NCBI GenBank assembly: GCA_021776525.1
Contig: JAJFFT010000006.1
Coordinates: 1-64,000, forward strand
Length of the DNA stretch: 64,000 bases
DNA from: Robiginitomaculum sp.
GTDB lineage: Bacteria; Pseudomonadota; Alphaproteobacteria; Caulobacterales; Maricaulaceae
Direction: 5' to 3'
Shown in pieces: positions 25,395-34,101 of this stretch. The first letter of the stretch is position 1; the number at the start of each line of letters is the position of its first letter. The position numbers and the translations under genes were made by a program. The notes under the pieces were generated by a model that saw nothing but the letters and a program-made list of their open reading frames with translations, made no database searches and had not been told where the DNA came from.

Positions 25395-27146
25395 ATGCTC
25401 TATCGAATTGCTATGCTTATTATTTCGGCCCTGTTACTCAGCCACGGCCCGGCCATGGCACAAGCCGATGCTCTGGCGACGCTGATCAAGGATGTGCGAG
25501 CCTTTGACCTGCGCGAGAACCCAATAACCGCTGGCCAAAAAGGTGATCTGGCGGCTTTGGCACTGTGGCCCGATAATAGCCCCAACGCCCGCACCCGGCG
25601 CGCCGCCATCAATGCGCGCTATGCTGAACGCCTTAGCAAGATTGACCTTGGCGACCTGAATACCACTCAACGCGTCAACGCAGACCTTCTGGATTTTGTT
25701 TTGAACGAGCGCCTGATGCGGGCCAGCTTTGACGAAGCCGCCTTGCCTTTCACCAACGATTCGGGGTTTCACACCGCGCCCGGATTTCTGGCCCGTTCAA
25801 CCCGCGCCACCAGCAAGGCCGAAGCCGAAGCCTGGATTGCCCGCGTTAATACGTTGCCAGACTTTTTTGACCAGCATATCGCCAATCTTCGTGCCGGTCT
25901 TGTCGAAGGCATTACCCAGCCCAAAATCGTCGTCGAGGCGATTGTCGCCACGCTCAAGACCACGCTGGAGGATGAAAATTTTGCCGCTGGGTTTACTAAG
26001 CCATTTGAGGCCTTGCCCAAATCATTAAGCGCTGATGAAAAGAAGGCGCTGAACGACAAATTGACCACGGCAGTTAACGACAAAGTCAAACCGGCCTATG
26101 AGAACCTGCTGGCCTTTATGGAAGACGAGTACCTGACCGCCACCCGCCAAAGCATCGGCATCTCAGACGTCCCCGACGGCGGCGATTATTATGCCAAGCT
26201 GGTCCAGATTTTCACCACCACTACGATGACCCCGCAAGAGGTTCATGATCTGGGCAAAAGCGAAGTGGCCCGTATTCGCAAAGAGATGGAACAGGTCATT
26301 CTGGACACCGGCTTTGAAGGCACGTTTGCCGAATTTCTCAATTTCCTGCGCACCGACCCACAGTTTTATGTCGATACGCCAGAGGCGCTGTTGCGTCACG
26401 CCGCCTGGATTGCCAAAAAAGCGGATGACCAGATGCCGACCATGTTTGGCAAACTGCCCCGCCTACCCTATGGCGTGCGCCCGGTGCCAGACGCCATCGC
26501 ACCCCATTACACCACGGCACGTTACTGGCCAGGCGATGTGCGCACTCATCGCGCCGGGGGTTATATGGTCAATACCTACGCCCTTGACCAACGCCCGCTA
26601 TACGAACTTCCCGCTTTGACTTTGCACGAAGCCGTGCCCGGCCATCACAACCAGTTTGCTCTGTCGCAAGAGCTGGAAAATGTGCCTGAATTTCGAAAAG
26701 ACCTGTATTTGACTGCCTTTGGCGAAGGCTGGGGGCTGTATTCTGAAAAATTGGGCGTTGAGATGGGTATGTACACCACGCCATACGAAAATTTTGGCCG
26801 CCTGACTTATGAGATGTGGCGCGCCTGCCGTCTGGTTATGGATACCGGCATCCATGCCTTTGGCTGGAGCCGCGATCAGGCCATGGCGTGCTTGCAAGAT
26901 AATTCAGCACTGGCCCTGCACAATATCGAAACCGAGACGGATCGCTACATCTCATGGCCGGGTCAGGCACTGGGCTATAAAATTGGCGAGTTGACCATTT
27001 TACGCTTACGCAAAAAGGCGCAAGACGCGCTGGGAGATCAGTTTGATGTGCGCGCCTTTCATGGTGAAGTGTTAAGCGACGGCTCCATCACCATGGCCAT
27101 GCTGGAGGCCAAAATTGATCGCTGGATAGAGGCGCAGAAAAAATAA
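25395..27146 (+). CDS. DUF885-family secreted protein, probable zinc peptidase
   Basis: A protein of 583 residues with a cleavable signal peptide ([18 protein letters not shown]...AMAQA). The family's conserved region includes [19 protein letters not shown], a HExxxGHH-type motif that probably binds zinc, followed by [18 protein letters not shown] and [22 protein letters not shown]885 proteins resemble M3/M32-like peptidases, but their substrates are largely unknown. ATG at 25395 has AGGAG upstream; the in-frame start at 25359 lies before that ribosome binding site. mutL starts 2 bp after the stop, implying one transcript. Confidence 0.87.
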   Translation: MLYRIAMLIISALLLSHGPAMAQADALATLIKDVRAFDLRENPITAGQKGDLAALALWPDNSPNARTRRAAINARYAERLSKIDLGDLNTTQRVNADLLDFVLNERLMRASFDEAALPFTNDSGFHTAPGFLARSTRATSKAEAEAWIARVNTLPDFFDQHIANLRAGLVEGITQPKIVVEAIVATLKTTLEDENFAAGFTKPFEALPKSLSADEKKALNDKLTTAVNDKVKPAYENLLAFMEDEYLTATRQSIGISDVPDGGDYYAKLVQIFTTTTMTPQEVHDLGKSEVARIRKEMEQVILDTGFEGTFAEFLNFLRTDPQFYVDTPEALLRHAAWIAKKADDQMPTMFGKLPRLPYGVRPVPDAIAPHYTTARYWPGDVRTHRAGGYMVNTYALDQRPLYELPALTLHEAVPGHHNQFALSQELENVPEFRKDLYLTAFGEGWGLYSEKLGVEMGMYTTPYENFGRLTYEMWRACRLVMDTGIHAFGWSRDQAMACLQDNSALALHNIETETDRYISWPGQALGYKIGELTILRLRKKAQDALGDQFDVRAFHGEVLSDGSITMAMLEAKIDRWIEAQKK

Positions 27147-27148
27147 AC

Positions 27149-28975
27149 ATGAGCACTTTGCGCCGCCTTCCCCCAGAAACCATCAATCGCATCGCCGCGG
27201 GCGAGGTGGTTGAGCGTCCGGCCAGCGTGGTCAAGGAATTGGTGGAAAATGCACTGGATGCAAATGCGCAAAGCATTGAGGTCACAGTGGAAGACGGCGG
27301 CAAGACACGTATTACCATAGCCGATGATGGTCATGGTATGAGCCATGATGAGCTGCTTTTGGCGGTCGAGCGCCACGCCACGTCCAAACTGGCCCCGGAT
27401 GATGACGGCCAATGGGACTTGTTGGCCATCAATACCATGGGATTTCGGGGCGAAGCCCTGCCCAGTATTGGTTCGGTGGCCCGCCTGTCGCTGACCACCC
27501 AGCGCAGCGGCGAAGATGCGTGGGTCTTGCGCCTTGAAGGCGGCGTGCAAAAGGACCCAGAACCGGCCCCGCCTTTAGGCCTTAGCGGTACCCGCATTGA
27601 GGTGCGCGATTTGTTTTTTGCGGTCCCGGCACGGCTGAAATTCCTTAAAAGTGAGCGCGCCGAAAGCATGGCCATATCAGATGTCATCAAGCGCCTGGCC
27701 ATGGCCCGCCCCGATGTGGGATTTACTCTGTCCAGCAATGGGCGCACATCCTTGCGCCTGATGGCCAAAGGCACAGATGAAAATGCTAGGCTGGCCCGGC
27801 TGGATGATATACTGGGTCGCGATTTTGCCCAGAACTCTATTGCCATAGACCAGACACGCGACGGTGTGCAGGTCACAGGCTTTGCCGGCCTGCCGACCTA
27901 TCACCAAGGCTCGGCGCGGCATCAATATCTGTTCGTCAACGGCCGTCCGGTGCGCGATAAATTGCTGCACGGCGCGGTGCGCGGGGCCTATGCAGATTTT
28001 CTGGCCCGTGATCGTCATCCGGCGCTGGCGCTGTTTGTCGATCTGGACCCGCATATGGTGGATGTGAATGTTCACCCGGCCAAAGCCGAAGTGCGCTTTG
28101 CGGACCCCGGTTTAGTGCGCGGCCTGATCGTCGGGGCCTTGCGTCATGGCCTGGCCAATGCCGGTCACCGGGCCTCGACCACCACAGCGGGTTTTGCGCT
28201 GGGCCGCGTACGGCCAGAAGGCATGCAGGCCGAAGGAGCACACCCTGTCGGCATGCCCTATCAAAGCCAGACGTCGTGGGCGCAGCGCGGTGCCCCGCGC
28301 CCTTCATTTGAGGAAAATACGCGATTTTCTGCCTTTGATGCCCCCTCGGCGCATCATGAAATGCCCCAAACAGACGGAGCAGAAGAAACCCAGCATTTAC
28401 CCTTGGGCGCAGCGCGGGCACAGGTCCACGAAACTTATATCGTCACCCAGACAGAGGACGGTATTATCATTGTCGATCAACACGCCGCTCATGAACGACT
28501 GGTCTATGAAGACATGAAAAAGGCGCTCTCTGCCTCTGGTGTAGCGGCGCAGGCTTTGCTGGTTCCCGAAATTGTTGAGCTGGACGAGCAAAGCGCAGAG
28601 CGGGTGTTGGCCCGCGCCGATGAGCTGTCCGAGCTGGGTTTGAGCATTGAAGCCTTTGGGCAAGGTGCTGTTGCTGTGCGCGAGACCCCGGCGCTGTTGG
28701 GCAATGTTGATGCGCAGCGACTGGTCCGTGATCTGGCCGACGATCTGGCCGAATTTGATAGTGCTTTATCGCTCAAAGAACGCCTAGAAGAGGTCTGCTC
28801 CACCATGGCCTGTCATGGCAGTGTGCGCGCCGGGCGCAGACTAAATGCCACCGAGATGAACGCCCTGTTGCGCCAGATGGAGGCCACGCCGCATTCGGGC
28901 CAGTGCAATCATGGCCGCCCGACTTATGTGGAGCTGAAACTCAAAGACATAGAGCAGCTTTTTGGGCGGCGGTAA
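27149..28975 (+). CDS. mutL: DNA mismatch repair protein MutL (endonuclease type)
   Basis: A 608-residue full-length MutL. The GHKL ATPase domain has [19 protein letters not shown] and [14 protein letters not shown]. The linker (about 350-420) is Pro/Gln-rich and variable. The C-terminal domain has [13 protein letters not shown], which fits the endonuclease motif DQHA(X)2E(X)4E, plus [11 protein letters not shown] and [11 protein letters not shown]. It should therefore nick DNA itself, as expected in bacteria without MutH and unlike the Escherichia coli protein. It follows the DUF885 gene by 2 bp and precedes a GDT1-like gene. Confidence 0.95.
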   Translation: MSTLRRLPPETINRIAAGEVVERPASVVKELVENALDANAQSIEVTVEDGGKTRITIADDGHGMSHDELLLAVERHATSKLAPDDDGQWDLLAINTMGFRGEALPSIGSVARLSLTTQRSGEDAWVLRLEGGVQKDPEPAPPLGLSGTRIEVRDLFFAVPARLKFLKSERAESMAISDVIKRLAMARPDVGFTLSSNGRTSLRLMAKGTDENARLARLDDILGRDFAQNSIAIDQTRDGVQVTGFAGLPTYHQGSARHQYLFVNGRPVRDKLLHGAVRGAYADFLARDRHPALALFVDLDPHMVDVNVHPAKAEVRFADPGLVRGLIVGALRHGLANAGHRASTTTAGFALGRVRPEGMQAEGAHPVGMPYQSQTSWAQRGAPRPSFEENTRFSAFDAPSAHHEMPQTDGAEETQHLPLGAARAQVHETYIVTQTEDGIIIVDQHAAHERLVYEDMKKALSASGVAAQALLVPEIVELDEQSAERVLARADELSELGLSIEAFGQGAVAVRETPALLGNVDAQRLVRDLADDLAEFDSALSLKERLEEVCSTMACHGSVRAGRRLNATEMNALLRQMEATPHSGQCNHGRPTYVELKLKDIEQLFGRR

Positions 28976-28998
28976 ACACAACCAATTTGAGGACAGTT

Positions 28999-29271
28999 AT
29001 GGAACGCTATCTGATCATTTTTGCCGCCATTTTTCTGGCTGAACTTGGCGATAAAACACAAATTGCCACATTGGCCTTTTCTACCAGGGAAGAGGTCAAT
29101 CGCTGGTATGTGTTTGCGGCCTCGGCCGCCGCGCTGGTGCTTTCCAGTGCGCTGGCGGTTATGCTGGGCCAGGCGGCGCAGGGCTGGCTGGCCAAACTGC
29201 CGCTCCCTCTGATTGCCGGGGTGATTTTTATTGTCCTTGGCCTTATTTCAATCTGGGACTATTTTCGCTAA
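28999..29271 (+). CDS. GDT1/TMEM165 (UPF0016) family membrane protein, single-repeat form
   Basis: A protein of 90 residues with three hydrophobic helices. It has one copy of the family motif ELGDKTQ in the first helix. Full-length GDT1 proteins (about 190 residues) have two such motifs in inverted halves; this half-size form would need to dimerise. The family transports manganese or calcium. ATG at 28999 follows GAGGACAG; the frame is open upstream within mutL, but that is the wrong frame for mutL and not used. It ends about 80 bp before the glycine riboswitch. Confidence 0.85.
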   Translation: MERYLIIFAAIFLAELGDKTQIATLAFSTREEVNRWYVFAASAAALVLSSALAVMLGQAAQGWLAKLPLPLIAGVIFIVLGLISIWDYFR

Positions 29272-29350
29272 GGCGCGGCTCTTTACCATTGCCCCCCATC
29301 GCTCCCCCTGCTAAGCCACGCCCATCAACACCAATGGTGTTGACCAGAAC

Positions 29351-29541
29351 GATCTTCGCGGGAGAGACCAGCTGCCCTAAATGCTGGCGCCGAAGGAGCA
29401 ACCGCCCCGGAAACTCTCAGGCAACAGGGACCGCGAAGGGATCGACACGCTGGAAAGCGGCATCTTGAATGCTGCACCGAAGGAGTAAGCGAAGGGCGCA
29501 ATAATGCGCACTTGGTGAATCTCTCAGGTACCAGGACAGCG
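29351..29541 (+). promoter_or_regulatory. Tandem glycine riboswitch (two aptamers)
   Basis: Aptamer 1 spans 29351-29443, closed by GATCTTCGCG pairing with CGCGAAGGGATC, and contains GGGAGAGACC, GCCGAAGGAGCAA and CTCTCAGGCA. Aptamer 2 spans 29448-29541, closed by CGCTG/CAGCG, with CACCGAAGGAGTAAG and TCTCTCAGGTACCAGGACAGC. These are the conserved blocks of the gcvT RNA motif. The linker is only 4 nt, as usual in tandem forms. The gcv operon starts 48 bp downstream. Glycine binding should raise expression of the glycine cleavage genes. Confidence 0.95.
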
Positions 29542-29546
29542 GGGGC

Positions 29547-29573
29547 CTTCGGCGCGTTAACGCCGGGGTTTTT
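29547..29573 (+). terminator. Riboswitch expression platform: intrinsic terminator before gcvT
   Basis: CTTCGGCG (29547-29554) pairs with CGCCGGGG (29561-29568), giving eight pairs including two G-T, around a six-base loop, followed by TTTTT. Being between the aptamers and gcvT, it is the probable off-state structure. The G-run just upstream (29541-29546) could take part in an alternative fold that prevents it when glycine is bound. Confidence 0.75.
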
Positions 29574-29588
29574 CTATCGGGGCAGACA

Positions 29589-30716
29589 ATGGGAAATGAA
29601 GGTTTAAAACGCACACCACTGGCGTCGTTGATGGAAGAGCTGGGCGGCAAAATGGTGCCTTTTGCCGGTTACGCTATGCCCGTTCAATTTGTCGATGGCG
29701 TATTGAAAGAACATAAGTGGACCCGCGAAAATTGTGGCCTGTTTGATGTCTCGCACATGGGCCAGGCCTTTGTGGTTGGGCCCGACCATGAGACCACGGC
29801 GCGGGCACTGGAAGCTTTGATGCCGGGTAATTTTGTTGGCCTGAAACCCGGTCAGCAACGCTATTCGCTGCTCCTGACCGATGAGGGCGGTATTATGGAT
29901 GACCTGATGGTCACCCGGTCCATACACCCGCATTTTGAAGGCTGGTTGATGATCGTCGTTAATGCGGCCTTCAAGACCGAAGATTTCGCCCAAATCGCGG
30001 CGCGTCTGCCTGATGGGGTTCGGCTGCAACCAGAACCAAATCGGGCGCTGATTGCCCTGCAAGGGCCCAAAGCCGCCCAAGTGTTGGAGCCTTTGTGCGC
30101 CGATTCGTGCGACATGGTGTTCATGCAATCAGCCGCCACCGCAATTGGCGGCATTGATTGCCATATCAGCCGGTCCGGCTATACCGGCGAGGACGGTTTT
30201 GAAATTTCAGTAAAAGCCGAAATGGCCGAAGACTTGGCGCGGCTGTTACTCAAGAGCAAATTGGTTAAACCCATTGGTCTTGGTGCACGCGACAGCCTGC
30301 GACTGGAGGCCGGTTTGTGCCTTTCCGGTTATGATTTTGATGAAAGCCGCACCCCCGTCGATGCGTCACTGACCTGGGCCATTCCCAAAGTGCGCCACGA
30401 GCAGGCCGACTTTCCGGGCGCAGCCCGTATATTGCGCGAACTATCTGAAGGCACAGTACAAAAACGTGTGGGCATTAAACCACTGGGCCGTGCCCCGGCC
30501 CGCGACGGCACCCATATTCACCTTGACGGGGTATATGTCGGCGAGATCACCTCGGGTGGTTTTGGACCAAGCTTTGGCGGCCCGATTGCCATGGGTTATG
30601 TGCGCGCCGATTTGGCCACACCCGGCACTGCACTAGACCTGATTGTGCGCGGTAAGGCGCATCCCGCAGAAGTCTTTAAACTGCCTTTTGTGCCGCAAAA
30701 TTATTACAGGGGTTAG
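29589..30716 (+). CDS. gcvT: Aminomethyltransferase, glycine cleavage T protein
   Basis: A 375-residue full-length protein. [24 protein letters not shown] and the aspartate loop region near the N-terminus, plus [12 protein letters not shown] and [17 protein letters not shown], are GcvT landmarks. Near the C-terminus, [20 protein letters not shown] is the family's end motif. It releases ammonia from the lipoyl-bound aminomethyl group and makes 5,10-methylene-tetrahydrofolate. It is the first gene of the gcvT-H-PA-PB operon under the tandem glycine riboswitch. Confidence 0.96.
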   Translation: MGNEGLKRTPLASLMEELGGKMVPFAGYAMPVQFVDGVLKEHKWTRENCGLFDVSHMGQAFVVGPDHETTARALEALMPGNFVGLKPGQQRYSLLLTDEGGIMDDLMVTRSIHPHFEGWLMIVVNAAFKTEDFAQIAARLPDGVRLQPEPNRALIALQGPKAAQVLEPLCADSCDMVFMQSAATAIGGIDCHISRSGYTGEDGFEISVKAEMAEDLARLLLKSKLVKPIGLGARDSLRLEAGLCLSGYDFDESRTPVDASLTWAIPKVRHEQADFPGAARILRELSEGTVQKRVGIKPLGRAPARDGTHIHLDGVYVGEITSGGFGPSFGGPIAMGYVRADLATPGTALDLIVRGKAHPAEVFKLPFVPQNYYRG

Positions 30717-30727
30717 GGAGAACCATA

Positions 30728-31099
30728 ATGAGCAAACTTTATTTTACCGAAGACCATGAATGGCTGAACGTCGACGGCGATACCGCCATTGTCGGCATTT
30801 CCACCTATGCCGCCGGACAATTGGGCGATGTTGTCTTTATTGAGCTGCCTGATACCAGCAAAACCGTCGCAAAAGGCGATGATATTGCTGTTGTCGAATC
30901 GGTAAAATCGGCCAGTGAAATCTATGCCCCGGTATCCGGAACCATCACCGCCGCTAATGACGCCCTGGAAGACGCCCCAGAAACCGTCAATGACGATGCC
31001 CAAGGCGCGGGCTGGTTTTTTAAAATGACCATTACCGATACCAGCCAGCTTGAGGGCCTGATGGACGAAGCCGCATATGCGGAATTTACCAAAGAATAG
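30728..31099 (+). CDS. gcvH: Glycine cleavage system H protein
   Basis: A 123-residue lipoyl carrier. The lipoylated lysine is in [17 protein letters not shown], with Glu four residues upstream as required by lipoate attachment enzymes. [20 protein letters not shown] is the conserved N-terminal hairpin. It shuttles the aminomethyl group from GcvP to GcvT and receives electrons back via lipoamide dehydrogenase, which is not in the window. Start ATG follows GGGAGAACC. Confidence 0.97.
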   Translation: MSKLYFTEDHEWLNVDGDTAIVGISTYAAGQLGDVVFIELPDTSKTVAKGDDIAVVESVKSASEIYAPVSGTITAANDALEDAPETVNDDAQGAGWFFKMTITDTSQLEGLMDEAAYAEFTKE

Positions 31100-31109
31100 G
31101 TGATCCTTT

Positions 31110-32459
31110 ATGCGCTATTTGCCCTTAAATGAGGACGACCGGGCCGCCATGCTGGACCGTATCGGCGTATCTGGCATTGACGCCCTTTTTGCCGATATAC
31201 CGCAAGAAGCGCGCCTTGATGGCCTGATTGATGGCCTGCCAACCCATGCCAGCGAAATGGACGTTGAACGCCATTTTACGGCACTGTCAAAGCAGTCCCT
31301 AAGTGCCGGTGACGTCCCGTTTTTTTGTGGCGGCGGCGCCTATCGGCATTTTGTCCCGGCCAGTGTTGACCATTTGATTCAACGCTCTGAATTTTTGACG
31401 GCCTATACCCCGTACCAGCCCGAAATTGCCCAAGGCACCCTGCAGACCCTGTTTGAGTTTCAAACCCAGGTGGCGCAAATCACCGGCATGGGCGTGGCCA
31501 ATGCCTCGATGTATGATGGCTCGACCGCCACAGCCGAGGCGGTGCGTATGGCGGCCCGCATTACCCGGCGACATAAATGCATACTGGCACCGGGCCTGCA
31601 CCCCCATTACAGCAAAACCGTTTGCACCGCCGTTGAGGGTGAGACGGTCCATATCCAGGCTATGGACCCGGCCATGGGTGAAGACCGCACCATCGCTCAG
31701 GAACTGGATGATGATACGGCCTGCATTGTGGTCCAAAACCCCAATGTGTTTGGGGAACTGGTTGACCTTGCCCCATTGGCCGATGCCGCCCACGCGGTGG
31801 GGGCCTTGTTAATCGCCGTAACCACCGAAGTGGTCTCGCTGGGCCTTATTCAAAACCCCGGCGAAATGGGGGCCGATATTGTCGCCGCCGAGGGACAGTC
31901 CATTGGTAACGGCTTAAGCTTTGGTGGGCCATATGTTGGGCTGTTGGCCTGTCGCGATGATCGTAAATTTATTCGCCAGGCTCCGGGGCGTTTTGCCGGT
32001 CAAACCGTCGATGCCACGGGAAAAACCGGTTATGTGCTGACCCTATCAACCCGCGAAAAACATATTCGGCGCGAAAAAGCCACATCAAACATTTGCACCA
32101 ATTCCGGTCTGTGCACATTGGCCTTCACCATTCATCTGTCTTTGCTGGGGGCTTGCGGCTTTGCCAAACTGGCCGAGCTAAACCATGCCCGCGCCTGCGT
32201 CCTTGCTGATCGCTTGGACGCGCTTAGCGGTGTCGAGGTCCTCAACACCAGTTTCTTTAACGAGTTCACAGTGCGCCTGAATGGTGATGCCGCAAAAATT
32301 GTCGAGACCTTAGCCAAAAAAGACGTGTTGGGTGGCATACCGGCGGCGCGGTTGTTTGGCGGTGGACCCTTTGATGATCTGTTGCTGATCAGTGTCACTG
32401 AAACCAATACGGACGACGATTTTGATGCTCTGGTCACCGCATTGCAGGAGGCACTCTGA
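31110..32459 (+). CDS. gcvPA: Glycine decarboxylase subunit 1
   Basis: A 449-residue protein corresponding to the N-terminal half of single-chain GcvP. MRYLPLNEDDRAAMLDRIGV, FTAYTPYQPEIAQGTLQTLFEFQTQ (split over the conserved core), YDGSTATAEAVRMA and TREKHIRREKATSNICTN are typical. It has the PLP-dependent fold but lacks the cofactor lysine, which is on subunit 2. It forms an alpha2-beta2 enzyme with GcvPB. Its TGA overlaps the ATG of gcvPB, so the subunits are probably translationally coupled. Confidence 0.96.
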   Translation: MRYLPLNEDDRAAMLDRIGVSGIDALFADIPQEARLDGLIDGLPTHASEMDVERHFTALSKQSLSAGDVPFFCGGGAYRHFVPASVDHLIQRSEFLTAYTPYQPEIAQGTLQTLFEFQTQVAQITGMGVANASMYDGSTATAEAVRMAARITRRHKCILAPGLHPHYSKTVCTAVEGETVHIQAMDPAMGEDRTIAQELDDDTACIVVQNPNVFGELVDLAPLADAAHAVGALLIAVTTEVVSLGLIQNPGEMGADIVAAEGQSIGNGLSFGGPYVGLLACRDDRKFIRQAPGRFAGQTVDATGKTGYVLTLSTREKHIRREKATSNICTNSGLCTLAFTIHLSLLGACGFAKLAELNHARACVLADRLDALSGVEVLNTSFFNEFTVRLNGDAAKIVETLAKKDVLGGIPAARLFGGGPFDDLLLISVTETNTDDDFDALVTALQEAL

Positions 32460-34009
32460 TGGCGATGAATTCCACAGGCCGCCCCACCGCACCAGCGCAG
32501 CCCCTGGACCCAGGTGCCGACTTGCAAACCTTTTCGGGATCGCGGGGACTGGCCCAGGTTGAACCCTTATTGCACAAGGTTGGGTCACCGGAAAAATGCG
32601 GCGTTGATCTGGCCGACGTACCCAACCACACAGCCCGCCTTGGCAATTTGAAACGCCAAAACCCTGTTGACCTGCCGGGTCTTTCCGAGCCCGAGGCCAT
32701 GCGCCATTATGTGCGCCTTTCGCAACGCAATTACGCCATTGATCTGGGGCTTTACCCGCTTGGATCATGCACGATGAAACACAATCCGCGCCTGAACGAA
32801 AAATTGGCACGCCTGCCGGGTTTTGCCGATGTGCACCCTTTGCAACCACAATCCACCGTCCAGGGCGCGCTGGCCCTGATGGATGAGTTGTCACACTGGC
32901 TGATGGCCATTACCGGCATGGATGCGGTGGCACTGTCTCCTAAAGCCGGGGCGCATGGCGAATGGTGCGGCATGATGTGTATTCGTGCCGCCATCGAAGA
33001 GCGCGGCGAACTGGGCAAACGCCGCCGGGTGCTGGTCCCGCAATCCGCACACGGCACCAATCCGGCCACAGCGGCTGCGTGCGGCTTTGACATTGATGAA
33101 TTACCCGCCGATGCCACAGGCCGCGTGGATATGGAAGTTTTGCGCCGCAAAATCGGCCCCGATGTTGCGGCGATTATGCTAACCAACCCCAATACCTGTG
33201 GCCTTTTTGAGCGCGATATTCGTGAAATTGCTGATCTGGTACACGAGGCCGGCGGCTATTTTTATTGTGATGGGGCCAATCTGAACGCCATAATGGGTAA
33301 AACCCGGGTGCGCGATCTGGGCGTGGATGCCATGCATATCAATCTGCACAAAACCTTCTCCACCCCCCATGGCGGCGGCGGTCCGGGCGCCGGACCGGTG
33401 GTGCTCTCCAAACGTCTTCGCAATTATGCGCCGGTGCCTTATCTCGTGCGGGATGGCCAAAGCTTGGCGCTGGTTGAAGATGAAGCACAATCTGAGGCCA
33501 AACCCTTTGGCCGGATGAGCGCCTTTCATGGCCAGATGGGCATGTTTGTGAGGGCTTTGGCCTATATGATGAGCCATGGCTCAGACGGCTTGCGCCGGGT
33601 CTCTGAAGATGCCGTTTTAAACGCCAATTATCTGCTGGCGCGCCTCTCTGATGAGATGAGCCCGGCTTACCCCGGCGTGTGTATGCACGAGGCGCTTTTC
33701 GATGATGACTTTTTGAAAGACACTGGCGTGACCACGCTGGACTTTGCCAAGGCGATGATCGACGAAGGTTATCACCCGATGACCATGTATTTCCCACTGG
33801 TGGTACATGGGGCAATGTTGATCGAGCCAACAGAAACCGAATCAAAGGAGAGCCTGGATCGCTTTGCCGATACCCTGTTGGCGCTGGCGAAAGCGGCCAA
33901 AAGCGGTGCCGCTGCGCGCTTTACCGAAGCGCCGCTGTTGGCCCCCTTGCGTCGGTTGGACGAGACCCGCGCGGCGCGATCTCCAGTTTTACGTTGGCAG
34001 GAAACATAA
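32459..34009 (+). CDS. gcvPB: Glycine decarboxylase subunit 2 (PLP-binding)
   Basis: A 516-residue protein corresponding to the C-terminal half of GcvP. The PLP lysine lies in INLHKTFSTPHGGGGPGAGP, and GSCTMKHNPRLNE plus SAHGTNPATAAACGF are strong family marks. It decarboxylates glycine and loads the aminomethyl group on GcvH. The start overlaps the gcvPA stop by one base (TGATG). No terminator is obvious after it, and the TipN-like gene follows after 92 bp with its own putative CtrA-controlled promoter. Confidence 0.96.
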   Translation: MAMNSTGRPTAPAQPLDPGADLQTFSGSRGLAQVEPLLHKVGSPEKCGVDLADVPNHTARLGNLKRQNPVDLPGLSEPEAMRHYVRLSQRNYAIDLGLYPLGSCTMKHNPRLNEKLARLPGFADVHPLQPQSTVQGALALMDELSHWLMAITGMDAVALSPKAGAHGEWCGMMCIRAAIEERGELGKRRRVLVPQSAHGTNPATAAACGFDIDELPADATGRVDMEVLRRKIGPDVAAIMLTNPNTCGLFERDIREIADLVHEAGGYFYCDGANLNAIMGKTRVRDLGVDAMHINLHKTFSTPHGGGGPGAGPVVLSKRLRNYAPVPYLVRDGQSLALVEDEAQSEAKPFGRMSAFHGQMGMFVRALAYMMSHGSDGLRRVSEDAVLNANYLLARLSDEMSPAYPGVCMHEALFDDDFLKDTGVTTLDFAKAMIDEGYHPMTMYFPLVVHGAMLIEPTETESKESLDRFADTLLALAKAAKSGAAARFTEAPLLAPLRRLDETRAARSPVLRWQET

Positions 34010-34061
34010 AGAACAAATTTTCATGCGCTTTTGACTTCCCTTTTGTGCAAATTTGCGCGAA

Positions 34062-34076
34062 TTAAGGAGTTGTTAA
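34062..34076 (+). promoter_or_regulatory. CtrA-type binding site upstream of the TipN-like gene
   Basis: The sequence TTAAGGAGTTGTTAA is an exact TTAA-N7-TTAA match, the consensus for the cell-cycle regulator CtrA. It ends 25 bp before the chosen ATG at 34102. TTGACT at 34031 could serve as a -35 box upstream. The match is seen directly. CtrA binding is inferred from the motif and from the polarity-protein-like product and divL in the same window. Confidence 0.65.
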
Positions 34077-34101
34077 TATCAACCCTTTGGGGGGGAAGTG
34101 C

